From: Pseudomonas viridiflava
GTDB lineage: Bacteria; Pseudomonadota; Gammaproteobacteria; Pseudomonadales; Pseudomonadaceae
Length of the DNA stretch: 64,000 nt
NCBI RefSeq assembly: GCF_900580865.1
Contig: NZ_UTBZ01000023.1
Span: 1 to 64,000 of the forward strand
Direction of reading: 5' to 3'
The notes below the pieces were generated by a model. That model had not been told where the DNA came from and ran no database searches. It was given only the letters and a program-made list of their open reading frames with translations. Positions 17,262-27,478 of the stretch are shown here, in pieces (the first letter of the stretch is position 1; each line of letters begins with the position of its first letter). Made by a program: the position numbers and the translations under genes.

Positions 17262-18428
17262 TCAGTCAGCAACAGCGCTAAGAATGTTGTGGGCGATCTT
17301 CACCCGCTCAGGAATCGGGAAGTTCTTGTTGGCCATGATCACGATGCCAATGTCTTGGCTCGGCACAAACGCCACGTAAGTCCCGAAACCACCGGTAGAG
17401 CCAGTCTTGTTGATCAACACGTCATGCGGTTGCGGTTGCGGCGGATTCAGCCACTGCACCTTGTGTGCCTGCATGGCCATTTCCGTCGAGTTGCCCGCCA
17501 GCAAACGATCGAGGCTGATCGGGTAGCGGTACATTTCCCAACCCAGACCTTGGGTCATGTCGCCAACCGTGTAGTAGCCTGTGTGGGTGTTGGCGATGGT
17601 TTTTTGCAGGGACGCTTCAAGCGTTTCAGGCTTCAGGTTGGCCTGCACGTAACGCAGCATGTCCACGGCGCTGGTTTTCACACCGTAGGCCTGCTCGTCC
17701 AGCGCACCGGGCGTAACGCGCACCGGTTTGCCGTTCTTGTCATAGCCCTGTGCATACAGATCCATTTGCGCGGCAGGCACACTGAGGTAGGTGTGCTGCA
17801 AACCGAGTTTCGGCAGCAGGGTTTGTGTCATCGCCTGATCAAACGGTTGGCCGAGGCTTTTCGCGGCCAGATAACCGAACAGGCCCAGACTCGGGTTGGA
17901 GTACTGGCGATGGCTGCCGGCGGGATATACCGGTTTCCACTGTTGGAAATAGCCGAGCATCTTGTCAGACGAATCCGCGTCGTCCGGGAATTGCAGCGGC
18001 AAACCGCCGGCACTGTAGGTGCCCAGTTGCAGCACGCTGATGTTGTCGAAGGCGCTGCCTTTCAGATCAGGCCAGAGTTGGCTGGCCTTGGTCGACAGAT
18101 CGAGTTTGCCAGTCGCCTGGGCGTACCCGGCGAGGGTAGCGGTGAAGGTTTTGCTCACCGAGCCAATTTCGAACAGGGTGTTTTCGCTGACTTTTTGCCC
18201 GGTGTCTTGGCTGGCGACGCCGTAGTTAAAGTAATGCACTTTGCCGTTGACGGTCAGCGCCACGGTGAGGCCGGGAACGTTCTGTTGCTTCATCACCGGC
18301 GTCACCGCCGCGTTGACCAGCGCTGACAGTTGCGCATCGTCGGGCACGGCGGCGAAACAGGATGTGGCGCCGAAAAACAGGCCAAAAGCGGCGCAGGAAA
18401 TGATTCTGGACGATTGAATGGATGACAT
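17262..18428 (-). CDS. ampC: class C beta-lactamase (AmpC cephalosporinase)
   Basis: A 388-residue serine beta-lactamase with a Sec signal peptide (mature end after SCFA). Class C motifs are all present: SVSK (nucleophilic Ser), YSN in SHRQYSNPSLG (catalytic Tyr), and KTG in NKTGSTGGFG. It hydrolyses cephalosporins and penicillins in the periplasm. The ATG at 18428 is chosen because GGAG lies 12 nt upstream; an in-frame ATG at 18446 would only lengthen the signal peptide. It is divergent from an ampR-type regulator 160 bp away, the classic inducible arrangement responding to peptidoglycan fragments. Confidence 0.92.
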   Translation of the reverse strand: MSSIQSSRIISCAAFGLFFGATSCFAAVPDDAQLSALVNAAVTPVMKQQNVPGLTVALTVNGKVHYFNYGVASQDTGQKVSENTLFEIGSVSKTFTATLAGYAQATGKLDLSTKASQLWPDLKGSAFDNISVLQLGTYSAGGLPLQFPDDADSSDKMLGYFQQWKPVYPAGSHRQYSNPSLGLFGYLAAKSLGQPFDQAMTQTLLPKLGLQHTYLSVPAAQMDLYAQGYDKNGKPVRVTPGALDEQAYGVKTSAVDMLRYVQANLKPETLEASLQKTIANTHTGYYTVGDMTQGLGWEMYRYPISLDRLLAGNSTEMAMQAHKVQWLNPPQPQPHDVLINKTGSTGGFGTYVAFVPSQDIGIVIMANKNFPIPERVKIAHNILSAVAD

Positions 18429-18588
18429 GAATGAACCACTCTCCATGAGTGTTGATGACGTTATCCCGCTAAACTGCGGGCGATTTCTTCGTTGGGCGAC
18501 TGATCAGCGCCGCCAATTTAGTTAGCGCGATGCCAATCGACAAACGACGAAAACTCGCACGAGCCATTAGAAAAATTTGGGACTGGGC

Positions 18589-19461
18589 ATGATTCGACCG
18601 CAATTGCCGCTCAACGCACTGCGCGCCTTTGAAGCGTCCGCGCGTCATTTGAGCTTCACTCGCGCGGCCGTGGAGCTGTGTGTCACCCAGGCTGCCGTCA
18701 GCCATCAGGTGAAAAGCCTTGAGGCGCAACTTAACGTAACCCTGTTCAAACGCCTGCCCCGTGGGCTGATGTTGACCAGCGAGGGCGAAACTTTGTTGCC
18801 GGTGCTGAGCACTTCCTTCGATCACATCGCGCAGATTCTCGAACGCCTCGCCGGAGGACAGTACCGCGAAATGCTGACCGTCGGCGCGGTCGGTACGTTT
18901 GCCGTGGGTTGGCTGTTGCCGAGGCTGGCGGACTTCCGGTCGAAACATCCGCTCATAGATTTGCGCCTGTCGACCAACAACAATCGCGTGGATGTGGCGG
19001 CAGAAGGGTTGGATTATGCGATCCGCTTTGGCGCCGGGGCGTGGCATGGCATCGAGGCGACGCGTTTGCTCGATGCGCCGCTGTCGGTGTTGTGCGTGCC
19101 GGAAATCGCTCGGCAATTGCATTCGCCGGGGGATTTGCTGCAGCAGACGCTGCTGCGTTCCTATCGCACCGATGAATGGCCGGAGTGGTTTCAGGCTGCC
19201 GGGTTGGCGACTCAAGCGGCACCGCCGCAAAGCATCGTTTTCGACTCGTCGCTGGCGATGATGGAGGCGGCTTTGCAGGGCGGTGGGGTGGCATTGGCGC
19301 CGCCGCTGATGTTCGCCCGGCAACTGGCGGCGGAGGCGATTTGTCAGCCGTTTGCGATCGAGATTACGACGGGGAGTTACTGGTTGACGCGGTTGCAGTC
19401 GCGGCCGGAAACGGCGGCGATGCTCGCTTTCAAACAATGGCTGCTGCAAATATCAAGCTGA
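18589..19461 (+). CDS. ampR: LysR-type regulator AmpR of the beta-lactamase gene
   Basis: A 290-residue LysR-family protein. The N-terminal winged HTH is LNALRAFEASARHLSFTRAAVELCVTQAAVSHQVKSLE (split by residue 20 in the recognition helix region), and the effector domain (GAVGTFAVGWLLPRLADF... DLRLSTNNNRVDVAAEGLDYAIRFG) is typical of AmpR. It is divergent from ampC across a 160-bp gap that should hold the shared operator. AmpR activates ampC when cell-wall fragments displace UDP-MurNAc-pentapeptide. The ATG at 18589 fits the family N-terminus; an upstream TTG at 18577 is less likely. Confidence 0.9.
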   Translation: MIRPQLPLNALRAFEASARHLSFTRAAVELCVTQAAVSHQVKSLEAQLNVTLFKRLPRGLMLTSEGETLLPVLSTSFDHIAQILERLAGGQYREMLTVGAVGTFAVGWLLPRLADFRSKHPLIDLRLSTNNNRVDVAAEGLDYAIRFGAGAWHGIEATRLLDAPLSVLCVPEIARQLHSPGDLLQQTLLRSYRTDEWPEWFQAAGLATQAAPPQSIVFDSSLAMMEAALQGGGVALAPPLMFARQLAAEAICQPFAIEITTGSYWLTRLQSRPETAAMLAFKQWLLQISS

Positions 19462-19468
19462 CACAATC

Positions 19469-19549
19469 CTGTAGGAGCTGCCGAAGGCTGCGATCTTTTG
19501 ATTCTGTTTTTAAGATCAAAAGATCGCAGCCTTCGGCAGCTCCTACAGT
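19469..19549. repeat. REP palindrome pair (GTAGGAGCTGCCGAAGGCTGC variant)
   Basis: TGTAGGAGCTGCCGAAGG at 19470 and its inverse CCTTCGGCAGCTCCTACA ending at 19547, with AAAGATC/GATCTTT inner arms: a near-perfect 80-bp inverted repeat. It lies between the convergent genes ampR and gudD. Confidence 0.88.
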
Positions 19550-19562
19550 TATCAGTGAGGCA

Positions 19563-20918
<1,356 letters not shown>

Positions 20919-20945
20919 TTAATACGCAATCTTTAGAAATGGGCG

Positions 20946-22292
20946 TCAGGCGTGTTTCGGCGCGGTCTCGATCACGGCGATATCAGCAGCAGGTTTCGGT
21001 GTGGTGCGCGCGAAGAAGACAATGATCGCGGCGATGATCGAGGTCGCGGCCAGGCCATAGAGGCCGCCCTGAATCGAGCCGGTGTGTTCTTCGAGCAGGC
21101 CGAACGTGGTCGGCGCAACGAAGCCACCAAGGTTGCCCACCGAGTTGATCAACGCGATCACCGCCGCCGCGATGCGTGCATCCAGATACGCCTGCGGGAT
21201 CGGCCAGAACAGCGACGAAGCGGATTTGAAACCCAGCGCGGCAAAGCAGATCGCAACGAAGGCGAAGATCGGCCCGCCGGTGGTGGACATGAACATCCCC
21301 GCAGCGGCGATCAACAGGGCGGTGGCGACCCACGCTTGCTGGTGTTTCCATTTGGCCGAGAACGAAGCGAAGGCGTACATGCCGATGATCGACAGCAACC
21401 ACGGAATCGAGTTGAACAGGCCGACCTGGAAGTCGCTCATCTCACCCATTTTCTTGATGATGCTCGGCAGCCAGAAGGTTGCCGCGTAGATGGTCAACTG
21501 AATGAAGAAGTAGATCAGGCAGAACAGGATGATCTGGCGGTCCTTGAGCAGCTTGCCCATCGATGGTCGGATCGGCGTCGCCGCTTCGCGAGCCTTCTGT
21601 TCAGCGTCGATGGCGTTGACCAGTGCGTCCTGTTCGGCGCGGCTCAGCCATTTCGCGTCGTGGGGTTTGGCGTCGAGCCAGAACCAGACGAAGACGCACA
21701 GGCACACCGAGAACATCCCTTCAATGAAGTACATCCATTGCCAGCCGTGCATGCCCAGCCCGTTGATCTGCAGGAGCAGGCCGGACAACGGGCCGGAGAT
21801 CAGCGAGGCCACCGCCGAGCCACTGAGGAAGATCGCAATCGCCTTGCCGCGTTCGGCGCCGGGCAGCCAACGGGTGAAGTAGTAGATCACCCCGGGAAAG
21901 AACCCGGCCTCGGCCACGCCGAGCAAAAAGCGCAATACGTAGAAGTGGGTTTCGTTCTGGATGAACGCCATACCGGCGGCGACCAGGCCCCAGGTGAACA
22001 TGATGCGGGTCAGCCAGATGCGTGCGCCGACTTTCTGCAGCAGCATGTTCGACGGGACTTCGAACAGCGCGTAACCGATGAAGAACAGACCGGCGCCGAA
22101 GCCGTAAGCGGCGGCACCAATACCCAGGTCATGTTCCATGTGAGTGCGGACGAAACCGATGTTCACCCGGTCAATGTAATTGACGATGAACATGATCACG
22201 AAGAGGGGCAGGACGTGGCGTTTCACTTTCGAGATGGCGGAGGCGAGTGTCGAATCGACGCCCTCGTTCATCCCGGAGACGGAGGTTTTCAC
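20946..22292 (-). CDS. gudP: D-glucarate/galactarate MFS permease (GudP-like)
   Basis: A 448-residue major facilitator protein of the anion:cation symporter (hexuronate/glucarate) subfamily. The first helix is VLPLFVIMFIVNYIDRVNIG, followed by FEVPSNMLLQKVGARIWLTRI and a signature WLPGAERGKAIAIFLSG; 12 hydrophobic segments are present. It imports glucarate by proton symport for GudD, whose gene follows. I chose the GTG at 22292 because GGGAG lies 8 nt upstream; a GTG 15 nt further up is possible. The promoter region to its right holds repeated operator-like sites shared with the divergent regulator. Confidence 0.88.
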   Translation of the reverse strand: MKTSVSGMNEGVDSTLASAISKVKRHVLPLFVIMFIVNYIDRVNIGFVRTHMEHDLGIGAAAYGFGAGLFFIGYALFEVPSNMLLQKVGARIWLTRIMFTWGLVAAGMAFIQNETHFYVLRFLLGVAEAGFFPGVIYYFTRWLPGAERGKAIAIFLSGSAVASLISGPLSGLLLQINGLGMHGWQWMYFIEGMFSVCLCVFVWFWLDAKPHDAKWLSRAEQDALVNAIDAEQKAREAATPIRPSMGKLLKDRQIILFCLIYFFIQLTIYAATFWLPSIIKKMGEMSDFQVGLFNSIPWLLSIIGMYAFASFSAKWKHQQAWVATALLIAAAGMFMSTTGGPIFAFVAICFAALGFKSASSLFWPIPQAYLDARIAAAVIALINSVGNLGGFVAPTTFGLLEEHTGSIQGGLYGLAATSIIAAIIVFFARTTPKPAADIAVIETAPKHA

Positions 22293-22352
22293 TTGGTTTT
22301 CTCCCACTGATTATTTTTATGCGGGGTAGGGCGGGTGCTGCGTTGTTGATAG

Positions 22353-22385
22353 ACATCATACAACTGAGATTTTTTGTCCTACAAG
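22353..22385. promoter_or_regulatory. candidate operators for the FadR/GntR-type regulator (gudP side)
   Basis: Two direct copies of a TGTC(A/C)TACAA-like site: ATCATACAAC at 22355-22364 and TGTCCTACAAG at 22375-22385. The same motif TGTCATACAAG occurs at 22551-22561 near the regulator gene. FadR-family repressors bind short TGNNNNNNNCA-like palindromes. Inferred operators for control of gudPD and autoregulation. Confidence 0.5.
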
Positions 22386-22550
22386 TGGGGAGGGCCGATT
22401 AATTTTATCTGGAAGGTCGATTTCTTATGCTTTTTGGTATTTTGTCCCCGCGTTTATTGGGTTTTGTACTTTCAGGGTCGCGATAAATTTATCCGGCTGC
22501 GCACGAGTAACCTTCAGGGAGGCCTGATTTTTACCGATTCATTTGAGTGT

Positions 22551-22561
22551 TGTCATACAAG
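22551..22561. promoter_or_regulatory. candidate operator upstream of the glucarate regulator gene
   Basis: TGTCATACAAG, the third copy of the motif found twice near gudP. It lies 77 bp before the regulator start codon in a TTTGAGTGTTG context, close to a likely promoter. Inferred autoregulatory site. Confidence 0.45.
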
Positions 22562-22637
22562 TTGAGGCGCTAGAATCAATCCCGTCAGCCAGCCTCGCAA
22601 TGCTACGATCCGCAAGCCCCGATCACCGGAACCGACC

Positions 22638-23351
22638 ATGCAAGAAGACCTCGACGCCCCCGCTCGCAAACGTGCGCACAACCTCGCTCATGATCTGGTG
22701 GAGAAGCTCACCCAGAGCATTCTTCTTGGTCAGCTGTCGCCCGGCGACAAGCTGCCGTCGGAGAATTCCATCGTTCAGGAATACGGCGTCAGCCGCACGG
22801 TGGTGCGTGAGGCGATTTCCAAATTGCAGGCTTCGGGACTGGTGGAGACGCGCCACGGCATCGGCACTTTCGTCATCGAGCGCGCGCAGGAGCAGGGCTT
22901 GCGCCTGAATGTCGACACGGCGCTCGGCGTGCGCAGCATTCTGGAATTGCGTCTGGGTCTGGAAACCCAAGCGGCGGCACTGGCGGCGCAACGGCGCACG
23001 GAGCCGCAATTGCTGCAAATGCGTCAGGCGCTGGATGACTATCAACGGCTGCTCGACAACAACGACAGTTGCGTCGAGGCCGATCGACGCTTTCATCTGC
23101 TGATCGCCGAAGCCACCGGCAACGTCTGCTTCAGCGAGATCATGCAGCACCTGGGCAGTGCGATGATTCCGCGTAACCGGCTCAATGCAGCTGAACGCGG
23201 TGCGGCGGATCTGAGCAAGCTCGGGCAACTGGCTCATCTGGAACATGAGGCGATTCTGAACGCGATCAAGCGTCAGGATGCGGATGCCGCGCGGGCAGCC
23301 ATGTGGCTGCACCTGACCAACAGCCGCGACCGCTTTTCCGCGCAAGGTTAA
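22638..23351 (+). CDS. FadR/GntR-family transcriptional regulator of the glucarate locus
   Basis: A 237-residue regulator. The N-terminal winged HTH is typical of GntR (LGQLSPGDKLPSENSIVQ, then YGVSRTVVREAISKLQASG), followed by the all-helical FCD effector-binding domain (about 95-225), with metal-ligand positions in DRRFHLLIAEATGN and LEHEAILNAIKRQD. It is divergent from gudP/gudD. Members next to gudD repress glucarate catabolism until a pathway metabolite binds. Ligand is inferred from neighbours. Confidence 0.85.
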   Translation: MQEDLDAPARKRAHNLAHDLVEKLTQSILLGQLSPGDKLPSENSIVQEYGVSRTVVREAISKLQASGLVETRHGIGTFVIERAQEQGLRLNVDTALGVRSILELRLGLETQAAALAAQRRTEPQLLQMRQALDDYQRLLDNNDSCVEADRRFHLLIAEATGNVCFSEIMQHLGSAMIPRNRLNAAERGAADLSKLGQLAHLEHEAILNAIKRQDADAARAAMWLHLTNSRDRFSAQG

Positions 23352-23443
23352 GCGCCGTCGGTCTGTTCGATAGCACGCCGCTGCAAGACCTGATTCCAAG
23401 TTGTACGGCCCGGGTTTTCCGGACCTCCTTGGTGAGGTGTGTC

Positions 23444-23677
23444 ATGGCTAATGATTTGCTGTTTCAGGGTGGTGTGCTGCCCACCGACCCAACCCGGCCG
23501 ATGCCAGGTACCGATGAACCGACACTGGCCGATCACGATGCACCGCCGGGGATGAACCCGGGGCGTGATCCGTTGAGTGATGCAGATCGACCGGAGGACT
23601 GGCAGGATCCGCCGGCGGATGATGAGGACGTGCCGCCAGCGGATGAGCCGACGCCGTTGTCGGATGATCGGCGCTAA
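23444..23677 (+). CDS. small acidic proline-rich hypothetical protein
   Basis: A 77-residue, very acidic and probably disordered protein (DEPTLADHDAPPGMNPGRDP, PADDEDVPPADEPT). The ATG at 23444 is preceded by GGTGAGGT. Similar in character to the two small acidic proteins at 37741 and 37960. Function unknown. Confidence 0.6.
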   Translation: MANDLLFQGGVLPTDPTRPMPGTDEPTLADHDAPPGMNPGRDPLSDADRPEDWQDPPADDEDVPPADEPTPLSDDRR

Positions 23678-23707
23678 ACCCTGGTGCTGTGCTGGATTTG
23701 CCGGCCT

Positions 23708-23773
23708 CTTCGCGAGCAGGCTCGCTCCCACAGGGAAGCGCGTTCCAATGTGGGAGCGAGCCTGCTCGCGAAG
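23708..23773. repeat. REP palindrome pair (GGGAGCGAGCCTGCTCGCGAA type)
   Basis: CTTCGCGAGCAGGCTCGCTC at 23708 and GAGCGAGCCTGCTCGCGAAG ending at 23773, in tight inverted orientation with about 26 bp between. Same family as 11451, 29171 and 29912. Confidence 0.85.
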
Positions 23774-23789
23774 GCGGCATCTGCCTCAA

Positions 23790-24105
23790 AAAAATCCAGG
23801 GTCAGACCTCTGCTCTTCGAACAACCCCAACCGGCTGCTCCATATTCAACGCCAACACACTGATCACCGCCCACCCCGCCCGCACCAGCAATATCGGCCG
23901 CTCGCACAACCCGACCGAAGCAATCCCCTTTGCTGTCGGGGGTATCAGATATAACAAGCAATACGCGAAAGGGGCTGGGTGTGTGGGGTATGAGTTTGCG
24001 GAGCTGACGGCCGTCGACAATTTGTTTTACTGGCATGAAAACGCCGGAGTGCATCCGGCACGGGAGGCGTTTGTGGCGATGTTGCGGGAGGAGTTTGTTG
24101 CGTAG
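23790..24105 (+). pseudogene. uncharacterised ORF segment, possible gene remnant
   Basis: An open frame without a good start codon or ribosome site, running out of the REP element and ending at 24105 (tail VGYEFAELTAVDNLFYWHEN, then AREAFVAMLREEF). The C-terminal part has natural-looking protein composition. The other strand also holds an open frame over the same bases (23802-24020), so the coding strand is uncertain. It could be the 3' remnant of a lost gene. No family recognised. Confidence 0.3.
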
Positions 24106-24114
24106 GAAAAGCTT

Positions 24115-24404
24115 ACCCTCACCCCAGCCCTCTCCCGGAGGGAGAGGGGGCCGACCAAGGTGTCTCGGGTTATACGCCGACCTGAACAATCGAGTCGATT
24201 ATGGATTCAGCCAAGCTGAACGACCGAGTCGATTATGGATTCAACCAAGCTGAACGACCGAGTCGATTATGGATTCAACCAAGTCCAGTGTGCTTCATCA
24301 GAAAAGTCGATTATGGATTCGGCGCAGTACGTTCAGGTCGGTATATTTCTCCAATATCCCCCAATCAGTTCCCTCTCCCTTTGGGAGAGGGCTAGGGTGA
24401 GGGG
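24115..24404. repeat. 290-bp repeat element, copy 1, with internal 34-bp tandem repeat
   Basis: Bounded by inverted hairpin ends: CCCTCACCCCAGCCCTCTCC at 24116 with its own small GGGAGAGG partner, and the mirrored GGGAGAGGGCTAGGGTGAGG ending at 24403. The interior resembles the interiors of copies at 31309 and 36405 (ACTGAT, GAAATAxACCGACxTGAA). Unlike them it contains a 34-bp unit starting GAGTCGATTATGGATTCA, tandemly repeated at 24192, 24226 and 24260, with a diverged fourth start at 24304. No ORF of substance. Mobile-element-like structure is inferred from the shared ends. Confidence 0.75.
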
Positions 24405-24409
24405 CTTTT

Positions 24410-25741
24410 TCAGGCACCCCCGATATCCCGCATCAACAACCCAAACCGCAAATCCACCGCCTCCGGAATCGGCACATAAACCGTATGCCCATCCCCCGGC
24501 GCCACCACAATCGCCTCACCCTTAAGGCTCTGCAATTCACGTAAATCAAAATGAAAATTGCCCATGGGCGTCATCAATTCCAGATGATCACCCAGTGCAA
24601 AACGATTCTTCACCTTGACCTCGGCCAGCCCCTCACGCCGCTCCCCAGTCAGCTCACCCACAAACTGCTGACGCTCCGACACCGAGCTGCCATTTTGATA
24701 ATTCTGATACTCGTCATGCACATGCCGACGCAGAAAACCCTCGGTGTAGCCGCGCTGCGCCAATGACTCCAGGTCCGTCATCAGGCTGCGATCAAACTCA
24801 CGCCCGGCCACCGCATCATCAATCGCCCGGCGATACACCTGGGTAGTGCGTGCGCAATAGAAGTGCGATTTGGTCCGCCCCTCGATCTTCAAGGAATGCA
24901 CGCCCATGCGCGCCAGACGCTCGACGTGCTGCACCGCGCGCAGGTCCTTGGCGTTCATGATGTAAGTACCGTGTTCGTCCTCGAACGCCGGCATCAATTC
25001 GTCGGGACGGTTGGCTTCCTGCAACAGAAACACCTGATCGGTCGGCGCGCCCAGCCCCAATGTCGGCTCGGGCTGGAAAGTCTGGACGATCTCGCCGAGC
25101 TGATTTTCCGTGGCCTCTTGCGCCGAGTATTTCCAGCGACAAGCGTTGGTGCAGGTGCCCTGATTGGCATCGCGCTTGTTCATGTAGCCGGAGAGCAGAC
25201 AGCGCCCGGAATAGGCCATGCACAGGGCACCATGAACGAACACTTCCAGTTCCATGCCTGGTACCTGTTCGCGGATTTCATCGATTTCTTCCAGCGACAA
25301 CTCCCGCGACAGGATGATCCGGCTCACACCCTGCTGCTGCCAGAACTCGACACTCGCCCAGTTCACCGTGTTGGCCTGCACGGACAGGTGGATCGGCATC
25401 TGCGGGAAATGCCGGCGCACCAGCATGATCAGGCCCGGGTCGGACATGATCAGTGCATCCGGTGCCATTTCGATCACTGGCGCCAGATCCTTGAGAAAGG
25501 TTTTCAGTTTGGCGTTGTGCGGGGCGATGTTGACGACCACGTAGAAGCGTTTGCCCTGCGCCTGGGCTTCACCAATGCCCAGCGCCAGATTGGCATGATC
25601 GAACTCGTTGTTGCGCACCCGCAGGCTATAACGCGGCTGGCCGGCGTAGACCGCATCGGCGCCGTAGGCGAAGGCGTAGCGCATGTTTTTCAGGGTGCCG
25701 GCGGGGGCGAGCAATTCGGGGGCAGCGAGGGTGGAGATCAT
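24410..25741 (-). CDS. trhP: peptidase U32-family tRNA hydroxylation protein TrhP (YegQ)
   Basis: A 443-residue U32-family protein. The U32 signature begins ELLAPAGTLKNMRYAFAYGADAVY. The iron-sulfur cysteines lie in GALCMAYSGRCLLSGYMN and GTCTNACRWKY, and a C-terminal beta-barrel follows (FALGDHLELMTPMGNFHFD). Family knowledge: TrhP uses prephenate to help form 5-hydroxyuridine at wobble position 34 of several tRNAs. Length and Cys spacing match E. coli YegQ. Monocistronic; the repeat element at 24115 ends just after its stop. Confidence 0.88.
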   Translation of the reverse strand: MISTLAAPELLAPAGTLKNMRYAFAYGADAVYAGQPRYSLRVRNNEFDHANLALGIGEAQAQGKRFYVVVNIAPHNAKLKTFLKDLAPVIEMAPDALIMSDPGLIMLVRRHFPQMPIHLSVQANTVNWASVEFWQQQGVSRIILSRELSLEEIDEIREQVPGMELEVFVHGALCMAYSGRCLLSGYMNKRDANQGTCTNACRWKYSAQEATENQLGEIVQTFQPEPTLGLGAPTDQVFLLQEANRPDELMPAFEDEHGTYIMNAKDLRAVQHVERLARMGVHSLKIEGRTKSHFYCARTTQVYRRAIDDAVAGREFDRSLMTDLESLAQRGYTEGFLRRHVHDEYQNYQNGSSVSERQQFVGELTGERREGLAEVKVKNRFALGDHLELMTPMGNFHFDLRELQSLKGEAIVVAPGDGHTVYVPIPEAVDLRFGLLMRDIGGA

Positions 25742-25940
25742 GGCGGCATCGTTTGCTAAAACGCGGCAGGGTAATGCGGATCCGGACGGGATTTATTGAT
25801 CTGGGTCTAAGCCAGGTGCCGTTTCAATACCGGCTCGCGCCGATCCGCAACTATGCTCCATGAATAAAGATGGCACTCGTGCACGCCGCGGCTGACTAAG
25901 CATCGGGGCGTGCATGACGCCTGACTGACATGGACCGGAC

Positions 25941-27002
25941 ATGAACGAAAAGAGTCTGCAATTCAAATCCCTGACCGTGCTGCTGGTGCTGGTCACGGTG
26001 GCCTTTATCTGGATCCTGTTGCCGTTCTACGGTGCGGTGTTCTGGGCGGTGATCCTCGGCATACTGTTTGCGCCGATGCAACGCAAGTTGCAGGCGAAAT
26101 TCGGCTGGCAACGCAACCTGACCTCGCTGTGCACGTTGAGCATCTGTCTGGTCATCGCGATTCTGCCGGTGATCATCGTTAGCGTGTTGCTGGTGCAGGA
26201 GGGGGCGACGGTTTACAAGAATATCGAAAGCGGTGAGCTGGACATTGCCGCGTATCTGGCGCAGTTCAAGCACAGCTTGCCGCCGTACTTTCAGCACTTG
26301 CTTGACCGCTTCGGCATGGGCGAACTCAATGGCCTGCGCGAGAAAATCGTCAAATCGGCGATGCAGGGCAGTCAGGTCCTGGCCAGTCAGGCGTTCAGTT
26401 TTGGCCAGGGTACGTTCGAATTCGTGGTGAGTTTTTTCATCATGCTGTACCTGCTGTTTTTCTTTTTGCGCGACGGTGCCGAGCTGGCGCGCAAGGTTCG
26501 CACCGCCGTGCCACTGGAGGAAGGCCACAAGCGGCGCTTGCAGTTGAAGTTCAACCGCGTGGTACGGGCGACGGTGAAGGGCAATCTCGTGGTCGCGGTG
26601 ACTCAAGGCGCGCTGGGCGGAGCGATTTTCTGGTTTCTCGACATCCCCAGCGCATTGCTGTGGGCGGTCTTGATGGGGTTTTTGTCGTTGCTGCCAGCCG
26701 TGGGCGCGGGGATTGTCTGGGCGCCGGTGGCGGTGTATTTCCTGCTCAGCGGGATGATCTGGCAGGGCGTGGTGCTGGGCTTGTTCGGGGTGTTTGTGAT
26801 CGGTTTGGTGGACAACGTGATGCGACCGATTCTGGTGGGCAAGGACACCAAAATGCCCGATTACCTGATTCTGATATCGACCCTGGGTGGCCTGGCGGTG
26901 TTCGGCCTGAATGGCTTTGTGATCGGGCCGCTGATCGCGGCGCTGTTCATGTCGAGCTGGGCGCTGTTCGCCGAGACCAAGCCCCGCGTGCAACTGCCTT
27001 AA
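25941..27002 (+). CDS. AI-2E family (PerM/YdiK-like) transporter
   Basis: A 353-residue integral membrane protein of the AI-2E/PerM superfamily. It has paired N-terminal helices (VLLVLVTVAFIWILLPFYGAVFWAVILG), a long amphipathic central region, then helices with the conserved LMGFLSLLPAVGAGIVWAPVAV and a C-terminal GLNGFVIGPLIAALFMS. Proteins of this family export small molecules or ions; the AI-2 activity of one member should not be assumed here. Monocistronic, starting at 25941. Confidence 0.85.
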   Translation: MNEKSLQFKSLTVLLVLVTVAFIWILLPFYGAVFWAVILGILFAPMQRKLQAKFGWQRNLTSLCTLSICLVIAILPVIIVSVLLVQEGATVYKNIESGELDIAAYLAQFKHSLPPYFQHLLDRFGMGELNGLREKIVKSAMQGSQVLASQAFSFGQGTFEFVVSFFIMLYLLFFFLRDGAELARKVRTAVPLEEGHKRRLQLKFNRVVRATVKGNLVVAVTQGALGGAIFWFLDIPSALLWAVLMGFLSLLPAVGAGIVWAPVAVYFLLSGMIWQGVVLGLFGVFVIGLVDNVMRPILVGKDTKMPDYLILISTLGGLAVFGLNGFVIGPLIAALFMSSWALFAETKPRVQLP

Positions 27003-27181
27003 GCGTGGAACGGCTCGCTGACGATCTTCTGCGACAGTGCCTGCGCAGCGGGCAGCGAAGTGAGCGGGCCGCTGATCGCTTCGCCGTCGCGCATCAGATA
27101 CCAGCAGGCGAGCAAGCCTGAGGCCCTGAGCGAAGCGGGAACGGCGCTGCCGATAACGGACATGATTTGAACCTGAGCCAT
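26999..27181 (-). CDS. small conserved hypothetical protein
   Basis: A 60-residue protein (MAQVQIMSVIGSAVPASLRA...), with the segment ACWYLMRDGEAISGPLTSLP, which resembles a short GYF/oligomer-type fold. The ATG at 27181 has GGAGGT 7 nt upstream. Its stop overlaps the stop of the convergent transporter gene (26999-27002). Function unknown. Confidence 0.6.
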   Translation of the reverse strand: MAQVQIMSVIGSAVPASLRASGLLACWYLMRDGEAISGPLTSLPAAQALSQKIVSEPFHA

Positions 27182-27283
27182 GACGAGTACCTCCATCTAA
27201 CAATGGAGCTACCTTAAAGATTCGCCGCTTCTACGGACAATCAACGCTTTCGATAGTGGTCATTGACGCCGTTGAGGGCTGGC

Positions 27284-27478
27284 TCAATCGACCACTTGAT
27301 CGAGCATGTGCATGACTTCGCGCTCGTTGAGCAAACCTTTGTGCACGAGGTTTTCCGCCAGCAGCGAAAGAAACTTGGCGCAGCGATGGCCTTCCAGGTG
27401 CTTGAGTTCGGTCAGCGCGCTGTACACCTTGCTGGAGGTGCACAGGCCGACGATGCGGTGCGGGTTTTGTGTTGGCAT
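27284..27478 (-). CDS. small conserved hypothetical protein
   Basis: A 64-residue basic helical protein (ELKHLEGHRCAKFLSLLAEN, then LVHKGLLNEREVMHMLDQVV). An AAGGACG ribosome site lies upstream of the ATG at 27478. The composition and spacing suggest a real gene. No recognised domain; function unknown. Confidence 0.55.
   Translation of the reverse strand: MPTQNPHRIVGLCTSSKVYSALTELKHLEGHRCAKFLSLLAENLVHKGLLNEREVMHMLDQVVD

Noticed and set aside
20952..22310. 452-codon ORF antisense to gudP
   Set aside because: The frame is open only because of GC-biased third positions of the transporter on the other strand. Composition is rich in Arg, Asp and Gln without any domain.
23802..24020. 72-codon leftward ORF over the remnant region
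   Set aside because: It has no ribosome site. The plus-strand frame looks more protein-like, although neither is certain.
24192..24320. Possible CRISPR array
   Set aside because: Repeat units are directly adjacent with no spacers, and no cas gene is present.
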